DNA from: an uncultured Gemmiger sp.
Lineage (GTDB): Bacteria > Bacillota > Clostridia > Oscillospirales > Ruminococcaceae
DNA: 64,000 nt
Reading direction: 5' to 3'
NCBI GenBank assembly: GCA_944388175.1
Contig: CALXHR010000003.1
Span: forward strand, 1-64,000
A model generated the notes under the pieces. The model saw only the letters and a program-made list of their open reading frames with translations, was not told where the DNA came from and did not search any database. The position numbers were made by a program, and so were the translations under genes. Every line of letters begins with the position of its first letter. Within the stretch, counting starts at the first letter, position 1. Positions 31,255-39,781 of this stretch are shown one piece after another.

Positions 31255-32112
31255 ATGGCGATCAAGTACAACAGCCTGAATGTGGATGAAAAGTATTCCG
31301 GCATTCTGGAACCCAACCTCTACTACAACCCCGTGCTGGTGCCCGGCGTGACCTGCACCGACAAGTACGAGACCGGCCCCGCCGGCCAGATCTATGTCCA
31401 CAAGATCACCACCAGCGCCGTGGAGCCCGGCACCCCCGGCCGCGACTTCACCGACACCGCCGTGGCCGACACGCTGATCCCCATCCAGCTGAACAACAAC
31501 TTCCAGCGCAGCTACAAGCTGTACGGCGTGCAGGCGGCCGCCGTTGACTTTGCCCTGGGCGAGGAAGCCCTGTCCACCGCCACCCAGGAATGCCGCGAGG
31601 GCTGGATGCAGTCCGGCCTTGGCTGCCTGGTGCAGGAGGGCACCGCGGCCACCCTGACCACCGCCATCACCGACGTCAAGGACGACATTGTCAAGACCCG
31701 CGCCGAGATCGTCAAGGCCAAGGGCCGCGCCAACGTGGTCATGTGCAGCCCGGACTTCTACGCCCAGGTGCTGCTGGCCGCCGGCAAGGAGTTCACCCCC
31801 ACCCGCAACGACCGCATTGCCGACGAGGGCAACGTGGGCGTCTGGCTGGGCATGACCTTTGTGGAAGCCAACGGCCTGACCGGCAGCATCAAGTACTACG
31901 ACAGCACCGGCACCCTCAAGACGGTGGACTGCAGCAAGGTGCAGTACATCATGTACTACGATGAGACGCTGAGCGTCATCACCAACTTTGAGGCCGCCCG
32001 CATCGTGGACAGTGAGAACTTCATCGGCTCCAAGGCCCAGGTGGAGATGAACACCGGCTACAAGGTCACCAACGCCGTGCTGACCCGCGTGCGCAAGGTG
32101 GCCACCGGCTGA
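31255..32112 (+). CDS. Major capsid protein
   Basis: 285 residues, coded right after the scaffold gene. The beginning MAIKYNSLNVDEKYSGILEP and later stretches (VVMCSPDFYAQVLLAAG, VWLGMTFVEANGL, GYKVTNAVLTRVRKVA) are typical of HK97-fold capsid proteins of Firmicute siphoviruses. ATG after AAAGGAG. Codon use is strongly biased to GC-ending codons, as expected for an abundant protein. Confidence 0.88.
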   Translation: MAIKYNSLNVDEKYSGILEPNLYYNPVLVPGVTCTDKYETGPAGQIYVHKITTSAVEPGTPGRDFTDTAVADTLIPIQLNNNFQRSYKLYGVQAAAVDFALGEEALSTATQECREGWMQSGLGCLVQEGTAATLTTAITDVKDDIVKTRAEIVKAKGRANVVMCSPDFYAQVLLAAGKEFTPTRNDRIADEGNVGVWLGMTFVEANGLTGSIKYYDSTGTLKTVDCSKVQYIMYYDETLSVITNFEAARIVDSENFIGSKAQVEMNTGYKVTNAVLTRVRKVATG

Positions 32113-32125
32113 TCGGAGGCGGGCT

Positions 32126-32485
32126 ATGTACAGCAGCTATGAACAGTACCAGGCCAATGGCGGCACGCTGCCGGAAAGCCGGTACAACATCCTGGCCAAA
32201 CAGGCGGGGTATCTCATTGACTCCGCCACCATGGGCCGGGCGCGGGATGCGCCCGATTCCATGGCCGAGCCGCTGGCCGACTGCGAGTGCGCCCTGGTGG
32301 ACAGCCTGGCGGCCGGGGCCTTCAACGCCGGTCAGACCGGCGGCGTGCAGTCCTTTACCAACGATGGATACAGCGAGACCCGGGCCACCGCCGCCGAAAG
32401 CAAAGCCGCGCTGCGCAGCCTGCTGGGGCGCTACCTGACCCAGCCGGTCAACCTGCTGGCGGCGGCCGGATATGCCTATGTCTGA
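32126..32485 (+). CDS. Head-tail connector protein (gp6-like)
   Basis: 119 residues, helical, starting MYSSYEQYQANGGTLPESRY. Position after the capsid gene and the all-helical pattern match the gp6/gp15 adaptor of the neck. Start after GGAGGCGGGCT. Overlap is avoided by moving the next start to GTG. Confidence 0.72.
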   Translation: MYSSYEQYQANGGTLPESRYNILAKQAGYLIDSATMGRARDAPDSMAEPLADCECALVDSLAAGAFNAGQTGGVQSFTNDGYSETRATAAESKAALRSLLGRYLTQPVNLLAAAGYAYV

Positions 32486-32498
32486 GGGAGGTGGGAAG

Positions 32499-32810
32499 GT
32501 GTTTGGCTGTGACAAGACCGTGACCGTCACCCACCTGACCTATGACGGTGACAACGACAAAGACGTGGAGCGGGTTCAGACCTTTGCGGGCTGCAGCTGG
32601 TACGGCCAGACCAAGGCGGCTGTGACCAACGAGGGCCTGAAAGCTGCCAGCGTATACAAGTGCCGCATCCCGGAAGATGCCACCGGCGGCGCGCCGCTGG
32701 TATGTGCCCGCGGCGACAAGATCACCTGCGGGGACGTGACGGCGACGGTGCTGGACGTACACGACAACCGGGGCAAGCCCGCCCCGCACTGGTATGTGGA
32801 GGCAAGCTGA
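32499..32810 (+). CDS. Head-closure/neck protein
   Basis: 103 residues, beta-rich (VTVTHLTYDGDNDKDVERVQ, GDKITCGDVTATVLDVHDN). Position and composition fit a phage head-tail stopper. GTG seven bases after GGGAGG is the best start; an in-frame ATG nine codons earlier would overlap the upstream gene and lacks a ribosome site. Shares its last base with the next ATG. Confidence 0.68.
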   Translation: MFGCDKTVTVTHLTYDGDNDKDVERVQTFAGCSWYGQTKAAVTNEGLKAASVYKCRIPEDATGGAPLVCARGDKITCGDVTATVLDVHDNRGKPAPHWYVEAS

Positions 32811-33181
32811 TGGCGATCAACTTCGAGTTTGACGCGCGCCTGGACCTGGACGACCTGAACGAGGTCCTGGCCCGGCGCGGGCTGACCCCCGGCGGGCGGG
32901 TGCAGAAGGTCGTGGACAACGCCGTGCTGCGCTACTGTGACCCGAAAGTGCCTATGGACACCGGCATGCTGAAGGACAGCGGCCCCATGGCGTCCGCGGT
33001 CGGCGACGGCCTGTTGGTGTACGCCACGCCCTACGCCGCCAAAATGTTCACGAACCCGCAATACAATTTCCAGGGTGCGCCGGAGCGCGGTGCATACTGG
33101 TTCCAGCGCGCCATGGCGGAGCACCGCGACGACGTGGTGCGGGAAGCGGCAGCCGCCGCAGGAGGGAGGCCCGGCAAATGA
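32810..33181 (+). CDS. Minor capsid/tail-joining protein (HK97 gp10-like)
   Basis: 123 residues. VPMDTGMLKDSGPMAS and YATPYAAKMFTNPQYNFQGA, then GAYWFQRAMAEHRDDVV, are the conserved core of phage minor capsid/gp10-like proteins that join head and tail. ATG abuts the previous stop (TGATG), after GGAGG. Confidence 0.78.
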   Translation: MAINFEFDARLDLDDLNEVLARRGLTPGGRVQKVVDNAVLRYCDPKVPMDTGMLKDSGPMASAVGDGLLVYATPYAAKMFTNPQYNFQGAPERGAYWFQRAMAEHRDDVVREAAAAAGGRPGK

Positions 33182-33600
33182 CCGGCAGCAGCGTGCTGGC
33201 GCAGTTCCGCGCCTGGCTGCGGGAAAACTGCCCGCTGATCGACAAAGACGACAAGTTCAATGCTAACTACATCGGGGCGACCGCCACCGAGTACACCATC
33301 CGTACCGCAGGCGACCGCCACCGGTACGACATCACGGGCAAAGACAGCCCCACCTACAACCTGACGTTTGAGGCGCGGCTGCCCTTCGGGGCGGCCGTAG
33401 CCGCAAACATCGACGCCGCCGACTTCTTTGACCGGCTGGCCAGCTGGCTGAATGTGCAGAACCGCATCCGCAACTGGCCGGAGATCGACGGCTATATGGT
33501 CAACAAGATGATAGCCTCCAACGCGGGGCTGATCAACCAGGCTGACGCCGGGACCGCCCGGTATCAGCTGCAAATTTCCCTTGAAATGGAGGATTTGTAA
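33178..33600 (+). CDS. Tail terminator/completion protein
   Basis: 140 residues. It follows the gp10-like protein and precedes the tail tube, the normal place for a tail terminator. FRAWLRENCPLIDKDDKFNA and SWLNVQNRIRNWPEIDGY are seen. ATG overlaps the upstream stop (ATGA). Confidence 0.7.
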   Translation: MTGSSVLAQFRAWLRENCPLIDKDDKFNANYIGATATEYTIRTAGDRHRYDITGKDSPTYNLTFEARLPFGAAVAANIDAADFFDRLASWLNVQNRIRNWPEIDGYMVNKMIASNAGLINQADAGTARYQLQISLEMEDL

Positions 33601-34157
33601 TGGCAGATGTGACCCAAATCACGGTCGAAAACGGCAAAACCGACCAGAAGGTAGAACGCAAGCTCTACATGGCGTTCGTGGACGTTTCCGCCACGGACGA
33701 CAGCCCGTCCTGGGAGCTGATCGGCCGCGGCGTCGAGGACGCCAGCATGGAGTACAATTTCGATGTGGAACAGCGCACCGACATCCTCGGCGGCGTCGAC
33801 ACCGACATCAGCGCCGCCAAGCCGACCATGACCTTTGACCCCAATACGCTGCGCGTCGGCCAGAAGCTCAACGCGAAACTGGTGGACATCATCCGCCGCG
33901 GCGCTACCAGCGAGCTGGGCAACTTTACGGTGCTGATCGTGTACATGTTCCTGTCCACGAGCGGTACCGGCCCGTATGAGGCCGACCAGTACACGGGCTG
34001 CAGCATCGTGCCCACCAGCATGGGCGGCAGCGACTACGTCGGCCTGCCGTTTGACCTGTATCTGTCCGGTGACCGCACCGCCGGCACCGCGACGATCACC
34101 CCGGGTACCGACGGCAAGCTGGCGACCGCCAGCTTTACGCCCAAAGGTGCGGCCTGA
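33600..34157 (+). CDS. Major tail tube protein
   Basis: 185 residues. The pattern VERKLYMAFVDVSATDDSPS, WELIGRGVEDASMEYNFDVE and ILGGVDTDISAAKPTMTFDP is that of the Gram-positive siphovirus tail tube family. Position and size agree. ATG directly at the previous stop (TAATG). Confidence 0.85.
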   Translation: MADVTQITVENGKTDQKVERKLYMAFVDVSATDDSPSWELIGRGVEDASMEYNFDVEQRTDILGGVDTDISAAKPTMTFDPNTLRVGQKLNAKLVDIIRRGATSELGNFTVLIVYMFLSTSGTGPYEADQYTGCSIVPTSMGGSDYVGLPFDLYLSGDRTAGTATITPGTDGKLATASFTPKGAA

Positions 34158-34178
34158 AGCCTGAAGGAGGTGGACTTT

Positions 34179-34673
34179 ATGGTTGAACAACTTACCCTTG
34201 ATCTCGGCCTTAAAACGTTTGAGATTTTGGACATTGACGGCAATGTCGCCGGCACGATCCGCTTCAACCCCGCAGACCCCGGCTTCGTCGGGCGCTGGAA
34301 GCAGGCCGAGGAGAAGATCCAGAGCTACCAGCAGAAAATCACCGACCTGGCGGCTTCCGGCACGCCGGAGATTGACCAGTGGCCGGTGCTGATGGAAGCC
34401 AGCGACGCCGTCAAACAGGCGCTGGACTACGCCTTTGCCTCGCCGGTCAGCGCGGTGCTGTTTGGCGGCAACAGCGCGTTTGCCATGACGGACAGCGGCG
34501 GCATGGTGCTGGAAAACGTGATGGAGGGCCTGGCCCCCGTTATGGAGAAGGCGATCCAGGACGCCGCCGGCAAGGCGCAGCAGCGTATGCAGAGCCACAC
34601 GGCGCCTTACCAGGGCACAACCAAAGGCCTGGCGCCGGGCCAGCCTGCGCGCCCCGACGAGGCCGCGCAGTGA
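34179..34673 (+). CDS. Tail assembly protein (gpG-like chaperone)
   Basis: 164 residues, helical with a Gln/Pro-rich end. It lies between tail tube and Gp15-like gene, where gpG-type tape-measure chaperones are coded. ATG at eight bases from GGAGG is preferred over the GTG three codons upstream. Overlaps the next start as GTGA-type. Confidence 0.68.
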   Translation: MVEQLTLDLGLKTFEILDIDGNVAGTIRFNPADPGFVGRWKQAEEKIQSYQQKITDLAASGTPEIDQWPVLMEASDAVKQALDYAFASPVSAVLFGGNSAFAMTDSGGMVLENVMEGLAPVMEKAIQDAAGKAQQRMQSHTAPYQGTTKGLAPGQPARPDEAAQ

Positions 34674-35224
34674 GCGGCTGGGGCCTGCCCACAGCGCTGG
34701 ACGTAGCCGGGCAACCCTTTGCCGTGCGCAGCGATTTCCGCGCCGTGCTGGATGCGCTGGCGGCCCTGAATGACACCGCCCTGCCCGAGCAGGCGCGGTG
34801 TCTTGCTTTTTTGCAGATCTTTTACCCGGACTGGCAACACCTGCTCGACGCCAACGAGGCACTGCAGCAGGCCATGGTTTTTATTAACCTGGGCCAGCCG
34901 GTGCCGGCTTCCCTGCCACACAAGCCCGCGCTGGTCCACTGGGACACCGATGTGCAGCTGATCGCCCCGGCCGTGGACAAGGTGCTGGGGTACAGCTGCC
35001 GCCGGTGCGCCTACCTGCATTGGTGGGACTTCGTCGGCGCGTTTCAGAATATCGGCGAGGGGCTGTTTGCCAGCGTGGTCAACATCCGCAGCAAGCGGCT
35101 CAAAGGGCAAAAGCTGGACAAGGCCGAACGGGAGTTTGCCCGCGAAAACGCCGACCTGATCGGCAGCACCTCCAACCTGAGCGCGGCGGAAGAGGAATTT
35201 TTCAAACGACTGGGGGTGACGTAA
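34670..35224 (+). CDS. Gp15-like tail assembly protein
   Basis: 184 residues, GTG start overlapping the previous stop. LGYSCRRCAYLHWWDFVGAF and ENADLIGSTSNLSAAEEEFF are close to the bacteriophage Gp15 family (downstream half of the tail-chaperone pair). Because the two chaperones overlap by only four bases, no obvious slippery heptamer for a frameshift fusion is seen here. Confidence 0.8.
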   Translation: MSGWGLPTALDVAGQPFAVRSDFRAVLDALAALNDTALPEQARCLAFLQIFYPDWQHLLDANEALQQAMVFINLGQPVPASLPHKPALVHWDTDVQLIAPAVDKVLGYSCRRCAYLHWWDFVGAFQNIGEGLFASVVNIRSKRLKGQKLDKAEREFARENADLIGSTSNLSAAEEEFFKRLGVT

Positions 35225-38017
35225 TTGCCGCAGGCGGATGGGTCGATCATCATTGACACCCGCATCAACAACAAGGACGCCGAAGCGCAGTTGAAGGCCC
35301 TGCAGGCCAAAGCCAAGAGCACGGCGCAGCAGATCAGCGCGCTGGACAAGGAGCTGACCGCAGCCACCGGCAAGCGCAGCAAACTGGCCGACGACCTGGC
35401 AGCCGCCAAGCAGCAGGCCGAAGCGACGGCAAGGGCGCTGGATGAGGTCAATGCGCAGCTGGACGAGGCGCGCACCAAAAACCTTGCAGCGGTGCAAAAG
35501 GAATTTCCCGGTATGTCTGCCGCGACCGCTGCCAGCATCGCCGGCAGCCGCACCAAAGGGCAGTATGCCTCGGTCTATGCGCAAAGCGACAAGCTCGCAT
35601 CGGACTATGCCCAGCAGCAGGCCGCCATTGAGAAGCTGAATGCAGAATACGCACAGCAGGGCCAGGTCGTAGCGGGCTTGACACAGCAGCGGGCCGGGCT
35701 TGCGCAGCAGCTTGAGCAGGAAACGTCCGCCTTTACCCGGTCCGCGTCGGCGCTGTCGCTGATGAACCGCGCCTCGGCCGCCGCCAAGGCGTTTGGCGTT
35801 TCGCTGCGCCAGGCATTCAGCGGGGTGGCCGCGCTGGGCAAGCGCGCCCTGCAATCGGTGGGCGGCATCGCCAGCCGCATCAAAGCCGCCACGGCGGGTA
35901 TGCGCCGGTTCGGCCGGCGTATTGCCGAGATCGCCGCCGGCGCGCTGTTTTTCAATTTGATTTCGGCCGGGTTGCGCAACGTCACGGTGTATATGGGCAA
36001 CGCCCTGACGGCTTCCGGCGCGCTGCGCACCGCGCTGGGCAACCTGGCAGGCGCCGCGCAAACGGCAGCCGCGCCGCTGATCCAGGTGCTGACCCCGGCG
36101 CTTGCCGCGCTGGCTAATGCAGCGGCGACCGTGATGAGCTACATTGCCCAGCTGGTCGCCTTCCTGACGGGGACGACTGTTTCGGCTGCGTCCAGTGCGG
36201 CCGCCGGCATTGCCGCGGTCGGCAGCGCCGCATCCGGGACGGCTGCCGACGTGAAAAAGGCGACGCGCAGCCTGGCGGGCTTTGATGAAATCACCAGATT
36301 GGACGCGCCGCAAAGTGACGCATCCGGCGGCGGTGGCGGTGGCAACTCCGCCATCACGCCGAACTTTGGATTCACCGGGCAAAGCCCTTTCCTGGACAGC
36401 CTGCTGGATGCCATCGAGGCGGGGCAATGGTTCCAGGTCGGCCGCCTGATCGGCGAAAAGCTGCGGGACAGCCTGAACGCGATCCCCTGGCCGGACATCC
36501 AGGCAAAGGCCGTGCAGTGGGCCTCGAATATCGCCACCACGATCAACGGCGCAGTCACCACGCCCGGCATGTGGGAAGCCATCGGGCACACCATTGCCCA
36601 GGGGCTGAACACCGCCACCGCGTTTGTGGATACCTTCTTCCAGGGCGTCTGGTGGACAGACATCGGCGCGGGGCTGGCCCGCGGGCTGACCCAGCTGGTG
36701 GAGGAAGTGGACTGGCCCCAGCTGGGGCGCACGCTGACCGACGGCATGCGGGCCGCGCTGCTGGTGCTGCACGGCTTTGTGACCACTTACACCGGTTGGA
36801 CGGACCTGGGCATGAGCATTGCCGCCATGATCGGCGCGGCGCTGTGCAACATTGACTGGGTGCAGGCGGCCGGCGATTTGAGCGCGCTGGCCATCGGCAT
36901 TTTGACCACCGTCAACACCAGCCTGGCCCAGGTGGATTGGGGTGTCGTCGGGCAGACGGTCGTCGACATGCTGGCCGCCGTCGACTGGCTCGGCTTGCTG
37001 AGCCAGCTGGGGCAGCTGCTGGCAAACACCTGGCCGCTGGTTTTGACCACCGTCGTGCTTCCTGCGATCTTGACGTGGATCGGCGGAACGCTGCTCACGG
37101 CGTTGTCGCAGGCGATCGTGACATCGCTGGCAACGTGGTTTAGCACGGTAGCCATTCCGGCTGTACTCAGCGGCATCGGCAGCGCCCTTTCGGCCATCGT
37201 TGCCGCCATTGGCGGCTGGCCGGTGGTACTGATCGCCGCTGTTGTGGCCGTGTTTGCCGCGGTCGTTGCGGTCGTCGTTGCCAACTGGGACGAGCTCTGC
37301 GCCTGGTTCTCCAGCGCATGGGACAGCTTCGTCGCGGGATGGAATGAGTTCTGGAGTTCGGTCGCGGCCAATGCGCGGAACTGGTGGAGCAGTGTCACCT
37401 CCGACTGGTCCGCCTTCTGGAACGGCCTTGTCTCCAGGTTCAATGCGCTCAAGGGCAGCCTGAGCAATGCGTGGACGTCGTTCTGGTCGGGGCTTGCTTC
37501 CGGCGTGGCCTCGATTTGGAACGGGATCGTAAACACGGTCAAAGGCGCGATCAATTCGCTGATCAGCCTGATCAACGGCATGCTCTCCTCCATCTGCCGC
37601 GGCATAAACGGAGCGATTGACCTCCTGAACGGGTTGTCTATCGACGTCCCTGACTGGGCTCAGGGTGCATTCGGCAGCAAGATCGGATTTAACGTAAGCC
37701 ACATCTCTGCTCCTCGGATTCCCTACCTGGCCCAGGGCGCGGTCATCCCGCCGAACAAAGAGTTCCTGGCAGTCTTGGGCGACCAGCGCAGCGGCACCAA
37801 CGTCGAAGCGCCGCTGGCCACCATCCAGCAGGCGGTGGCCGCCGTCATGCAGGACAACCTCGACGGCGAGCTGGCCGCGCTGGAGCAGGTCGAAAAAACG
37901 CTTCAGCAAATTCTGGAAGCCGTCTACGGCATCCACATCGGCGACGATACCATTGGCCGGGCGGCGGCCCGTTACAGACAGCGCCAGGCCGGCATGACGG
38001 GAAGGATGACGTTGTGA
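35225..38017 (+). CDS. Tape measure protein
   Basis: 930 residues, sets tail length and may aid DNA entry. N-terminal 180 residues are coiled coil (DAEAQLKALQAKAKSTAQQI). Several hydrophobic segments follow, notably around 640-680 (VVLIAAVVAVFAAVVAVVVA). The C-terminal part carries repeated Trp-rich units and IPYLAQGAVIPPNKEFLAVL, typical of tape measures. TTG start eight bases after GGGGG, right at the previous stop. A tail of about 130-140 nm would be expected from the length (about 1.5 A per residue, family knowledge). Confidence 0.92.
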   Translation: MPQADGSIIIDTRINNKDAEAQLKALQAKAKSTAQQISALDKELTAATGKRSKLADDLAAAKQQAEATARALDEVNAQLDEARTKNLAAVQKEFPGMSAATAASIAGSRTKGQYASVYAQSDKLASDYAQQQAAIEKLNAEYAQQGQVVAGLTQQRAGLAQQLEQETSAFTRSASALSLMNRASAAAKAFGVSLRQAFSGVAALGKRALQSVGGIASRIKAATAGMRRFGRRIAEIAAGALFFNLISAGLRNVTVYMGNALTASGALRTALGNLAGAAQTAAAPLIQVLTPALAALANAAATVMSYIAQLVAFLTGTTVSAASSAAAGIAAVGSAASGTAADVKKATRSLAGFDEITRLDAPQSDASGGGGGGNSAITPNFGFTGQSPFLDSLLDAIEAGQWFQVGRLIGEKLRDSLNAIPWPDIQAKAVQWASNIATTINGAVTTPGMWEAIGHTIAQGLNTATAFVDTFFQGVWWTDIGAGLARGLTQLVEEVDWPQLGRTLTDGMRAALLVLHGFVTTYTGWTDLGMSIAAMIGAALCNIDWVQAAGDLSALAIGILTTVNTSLAQVDWGVVGQTVVDMLAAVDWLGLLSQLGQLLANTWPLVLTTVVLPAILTWIGGTLLTALSQAIVTSLATWFSTVAIPAVLSGIGSALSAIVAAIGGWPVVLIAAVVAVFAAVVAVVVANWDELCAWFSSAWDSFVAGWNEFWSSVAANARNWWSSVTSDWSAFWNGLVSRFNALKGSLSNAWTSFWSGLASGVASIWNGIVNTVKGAINSLISLINGMLSSICRGINGAIDLLNGLSIDVPDWAQGAFGSKIGFNVSHISAPRIPYLAQGAVIPPNKEFLAVLGDQRSGTNVEAPLATIQQAVAAVMQDNLDGELAALEQVEKTLQQILEAVYGIHIGDDTIGRAAARYRQRQAGMTGRMTL

Positions 38018-38043
38018 ATTTGGCGCACGCAGTGATCCGCTGA
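38014..38043 (+). pseudogene. Nine-codon stub of a deleted distal-tail gene
   Basis: GTG overlaps the tape measure stop as GTGA, the same junction style as other genes of this operon, and reads MNLAHAVIR before a stop. It looks like the first codons of the next tail gene, cut off by a deletion. Normal distal-tail proteins have about 250-300 residues. Confidence 0.5.
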
Positions 38044-38097
38044 TGTCGTCAGATGAACCCCTTTTGGATTACACCACCTAAATCCACACCCAGTTGT

Positions 38098-38266
38098 CTT
38101 TTGCGGGCAGGTAAATAGCTGCAAACCCCCGCACCGACCGGGTTTGCAGTCAAATGCAAAATGGTAAACTTGTATACTTTTGTGGATGTTAAAACGGAAC
38201 CCCTAAAAAGTATACAAGTTTTCCGGTCCGGTGCGCGCAAAAGTCGTCACCTAAAGCCCGCAAAAG
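38098..38266. repeat. Nested inverted-repeat element at the tail deletion site
   Basis: An outer 11-bp inverted repeat (CTTTTGCGGGC at 38098-38108, GCCCGCAAAAG at 38256-38266) encloses a 10-bp hairpin (CTGCAAACCC 38119-38128, GGGTTTGCAG 38140-38149) and a perfect 16-bp inverted repeat (AAACTTGTATACTTTT 38166-38181, its complement 38206-38221). Direct repeats CGTCACCTAAA and CGTCACTTAAA border the right outer repeat. No gene is seen in the 276-base gap. It could be a small non-autonomous element or a recombination site. Confidence 0.6.
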
Positions 38267-38293
38267 CGTCACTTAAAAAGAGAGGATGATCAA

Positions 38294-39172
38294 ATGGATC
38301 TGTATGCCATCGATGTGAGCAAATGGCAGGGAGCGGTCGACTGGGCCGCCGTGAAGAATGCCAGGGTGACCCACGCCATGCTGCGCGCCGGGTACGGCGC
38401 CGGCACGGTGGACCCGCAGTTCAAGCGCAACGTGGCCAACTGCGAGCTGCACGGCATCCATTGGGGGTGCTACTGGTACAGCTACGCCGCCAGCCCTGCC
38501 GAGGCGCGCCAGGAAGCGCGCGCCTGCCTGGACGTGATCAAAGGCCTCCGCCCCACGATGCCCGTCGCCTATGATATCGAGTATGAGCCGTGTATTCTGG
38601 CGCTGGACAACGACACCCGTACCGAGATGGTCCAGGCGTTTCTCGGCGAGATCGAGGCGGCCGGGTATTATGGCATCCTGTACGCCAGCCGGGATTTTAT
38701 CGCCAACCGTCTCAACTGGCGCGCACTGGCGCAGTACGACGTCTGGTGCGCCCAGTATAGTGCCGCCTGCACCTGCCCGCTGCCTTACGGCATGTGGCAG
38801 TACAGCAGCGCGAATGCGCTGGGCATTCCCGGCTTTGGTAAAAGCCTGGACTGCAACCGGGTGTACAAGGACTATCCTCAGATCATCCGCAACGCCGGTC
38901 TCAACGGGTGGGCGGAAACTTCGACCACGCCGGAGCCGGAGCCCGAACCCGAGCCGGAACCTGCCGACCCGCCCGTAGCCGCGCAGCTGCAAACGCTGTG
39001 CATCCTGGACGCGGGCGGCGACATCGTCGCCAAAGCGCAGGCGCTGGGTCTGCCGGTGCACGCCGTGCAAGGGTACGAGATCGGCCCGGCGTCCAGCGGC
39101 GACGCCATGACATTGTGGGGCATGGCGCAGGCCGCGGGCAAGCCCTACTACGCAAGTTACACGGAGGAATAA
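38294..39172 (+). CDS. Endolysin, GH25 lysozyme
   Basis: 292 residues. Muramidase that cuts peptidoglycan at the end of the lytic cycle. The GH25 domain (1-205) begins MDLYAIDVSKWQG (Asp7) and has the catalytic pair region VAYDIEYE (Asp94, Glu96) and WQYSS near 180. A (Pro-Glu) repeat linker at about 216-228 leads to a 60-residue C-terminal domain (LQTLCILDAGGDIVAKAQAL) that may bind the cell wall. ATG after AGAGAGGATG. The holin gene follows by one base. Confidence 0.92.
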   Translation: MDLYAIDVSKWQGAVDWAAVKNARVTHAMLRAGYGAGTVDPQFKRNVANCELHGIHWGCYWYSYAASPAEARQEARACLDVIKGLRPTMPVAYDIEYEPCILALDNDTRTEMVQAFLGEIEAAGYYGILYASRDFIANRLNWRALAQYDVWCAQYSAACTCPLPYGMWQYSSANALGIPGFGKSLDCNRVYKDYPQIIRNAGLNGWAETSTTPEPEPEPEPEPADPPVAAQLQTLCILDAGGDIVAKAQALGLPVHAVQGYEIGPASSGDAMTLWGMAQAAGKPYYASYTEE

Positions 39173-39173
39173 G

Positions 39174-39650
39174 ATGGAAAACAGCAACGTATTTTTGTGG
39201 GTCAAGGCCGCCATCGCGGCCGCGGCCGGGGCGTTTGGCGCGGCGTTCGGCTGGCTGGGCTGGCTGGTGCTGGCCTGGGTGGGCTGCATGGCGCTGGACT
39301 ACCTCACCGGCAGCGCGGCGGCCGCCGCCAAAGGCAGCTGGTCCAGCGCCGCGGCGCGCGCGGGCATCTGGCACAAGGGCGGCATGATCGTCGTCGTGCT
39401 GGTGGCCGCCGTGACCGACTGCGTGCTGAGCATGGCCGTCGAGCACCTGCCCGGCCTGGGGCTGGACTACACGGTGCTGGTGCTGCCGGTGATCCTGGTG
39501 TGGTATATCTTTACCGAGCTCGGCTCCATTGCCGAGAACGCCACCGACATGGGCGCACCGGTGCCCGCCTGGCTGACGAAGCTGCTGGCAGCGGGTAAAT
39601 CGGCGGCGGAAGCTGCTATGCCGGATGACGACAACGACGACGAGCAGTAA
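39174..39650 (+). CDS. Holin (phage_holin_4/toxin-secretion type)
   Basis: 158 residues with three to four hydrophobic segments (AAIAAAAGAFGAAFGWLGWL; VLAWVGCMALDYLTG; GGMIVVVLVAAVTDCVL; LPVILVWYIFTELGSI). The DYLTG and the order of segments match the holin family 4 of Firmicute phages. It should form membrane holes that release the endolysin. ATG after GGAGGAATAAG. The C-terminus is acidic (DDDNDDEQ). Confidence 0.88.
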   Translation: MENSNVFLWVKAAIAAAAGAFGAAFGWLGWLVLAWVGCMALDYLTGSAAAAAKGSWSSAAARAGIWHKGGMIVVVLVAAVTDCVLSMAVEHLPGLGLDYTVLVLPVILVWYIFTELGSIAENATDMGAPVPAWLTKLLAAGKSAAEAAMPDDDNDDEQ

Positions 39651-39658
39651 TACATAGA

Positions 39659-39707
39659 AAGACCCCTGGTAGACTGGGATGAACCAGCCTGCCAAGGGTC
39701 TTATTTA
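39659..39707 (+). terminator. Terminator of the phage late/lysis operon
   Basis: AAGACCC pairs with GGGTCTT with inner pairing TGG/CCA, followed by a T-rich stretch. It ends rightward late transcription before the att site. The rest to the tRNA genes holds the arm-type repeat and a leftward terminator only. Confidence 0.75.
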
Positions 39708-39708
39708 G

Positions 39709-39725
39709 TCTAACGCCAGTCTAAC
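39709..39725 (+). repeat. Candidate integrase arm-binding repeat, right
   Basis: TCTAACGCCAGTCTAAC, matching the left copy (7137-7153) at 15 of 17 positions and in the same orientation. Confidence 0.6.
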
Positions 39726-39781
39726 ATGTAATGCAAGAACATGGCAAAACCCGGTCGAACAAAAACAAACCAGAAATAGAA

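Noticed and set aside
34607-37936. 1109-codon open frame antisense to the tape measure gene
   Set aside because: Shadow of a GC-rich gene: His/Val/Gly/Arg/Ala-rich composition, no domain pattern, no ribosome site, and a well supported gene on the other strand.
38049-38240. 63-codon minus-strand frame in the tail deletion gap
   Set aside because: It reads through the inverted-repeat element and has no start signal; better explained by the repeat structure.
38018-38293. Diversity-generating retroelement template or tail-fibre variable repeat
   Set aside because: No reverse transcriptase or accessory gene in the window, and no long direct repeat to a fibre gene, which is itself missing.
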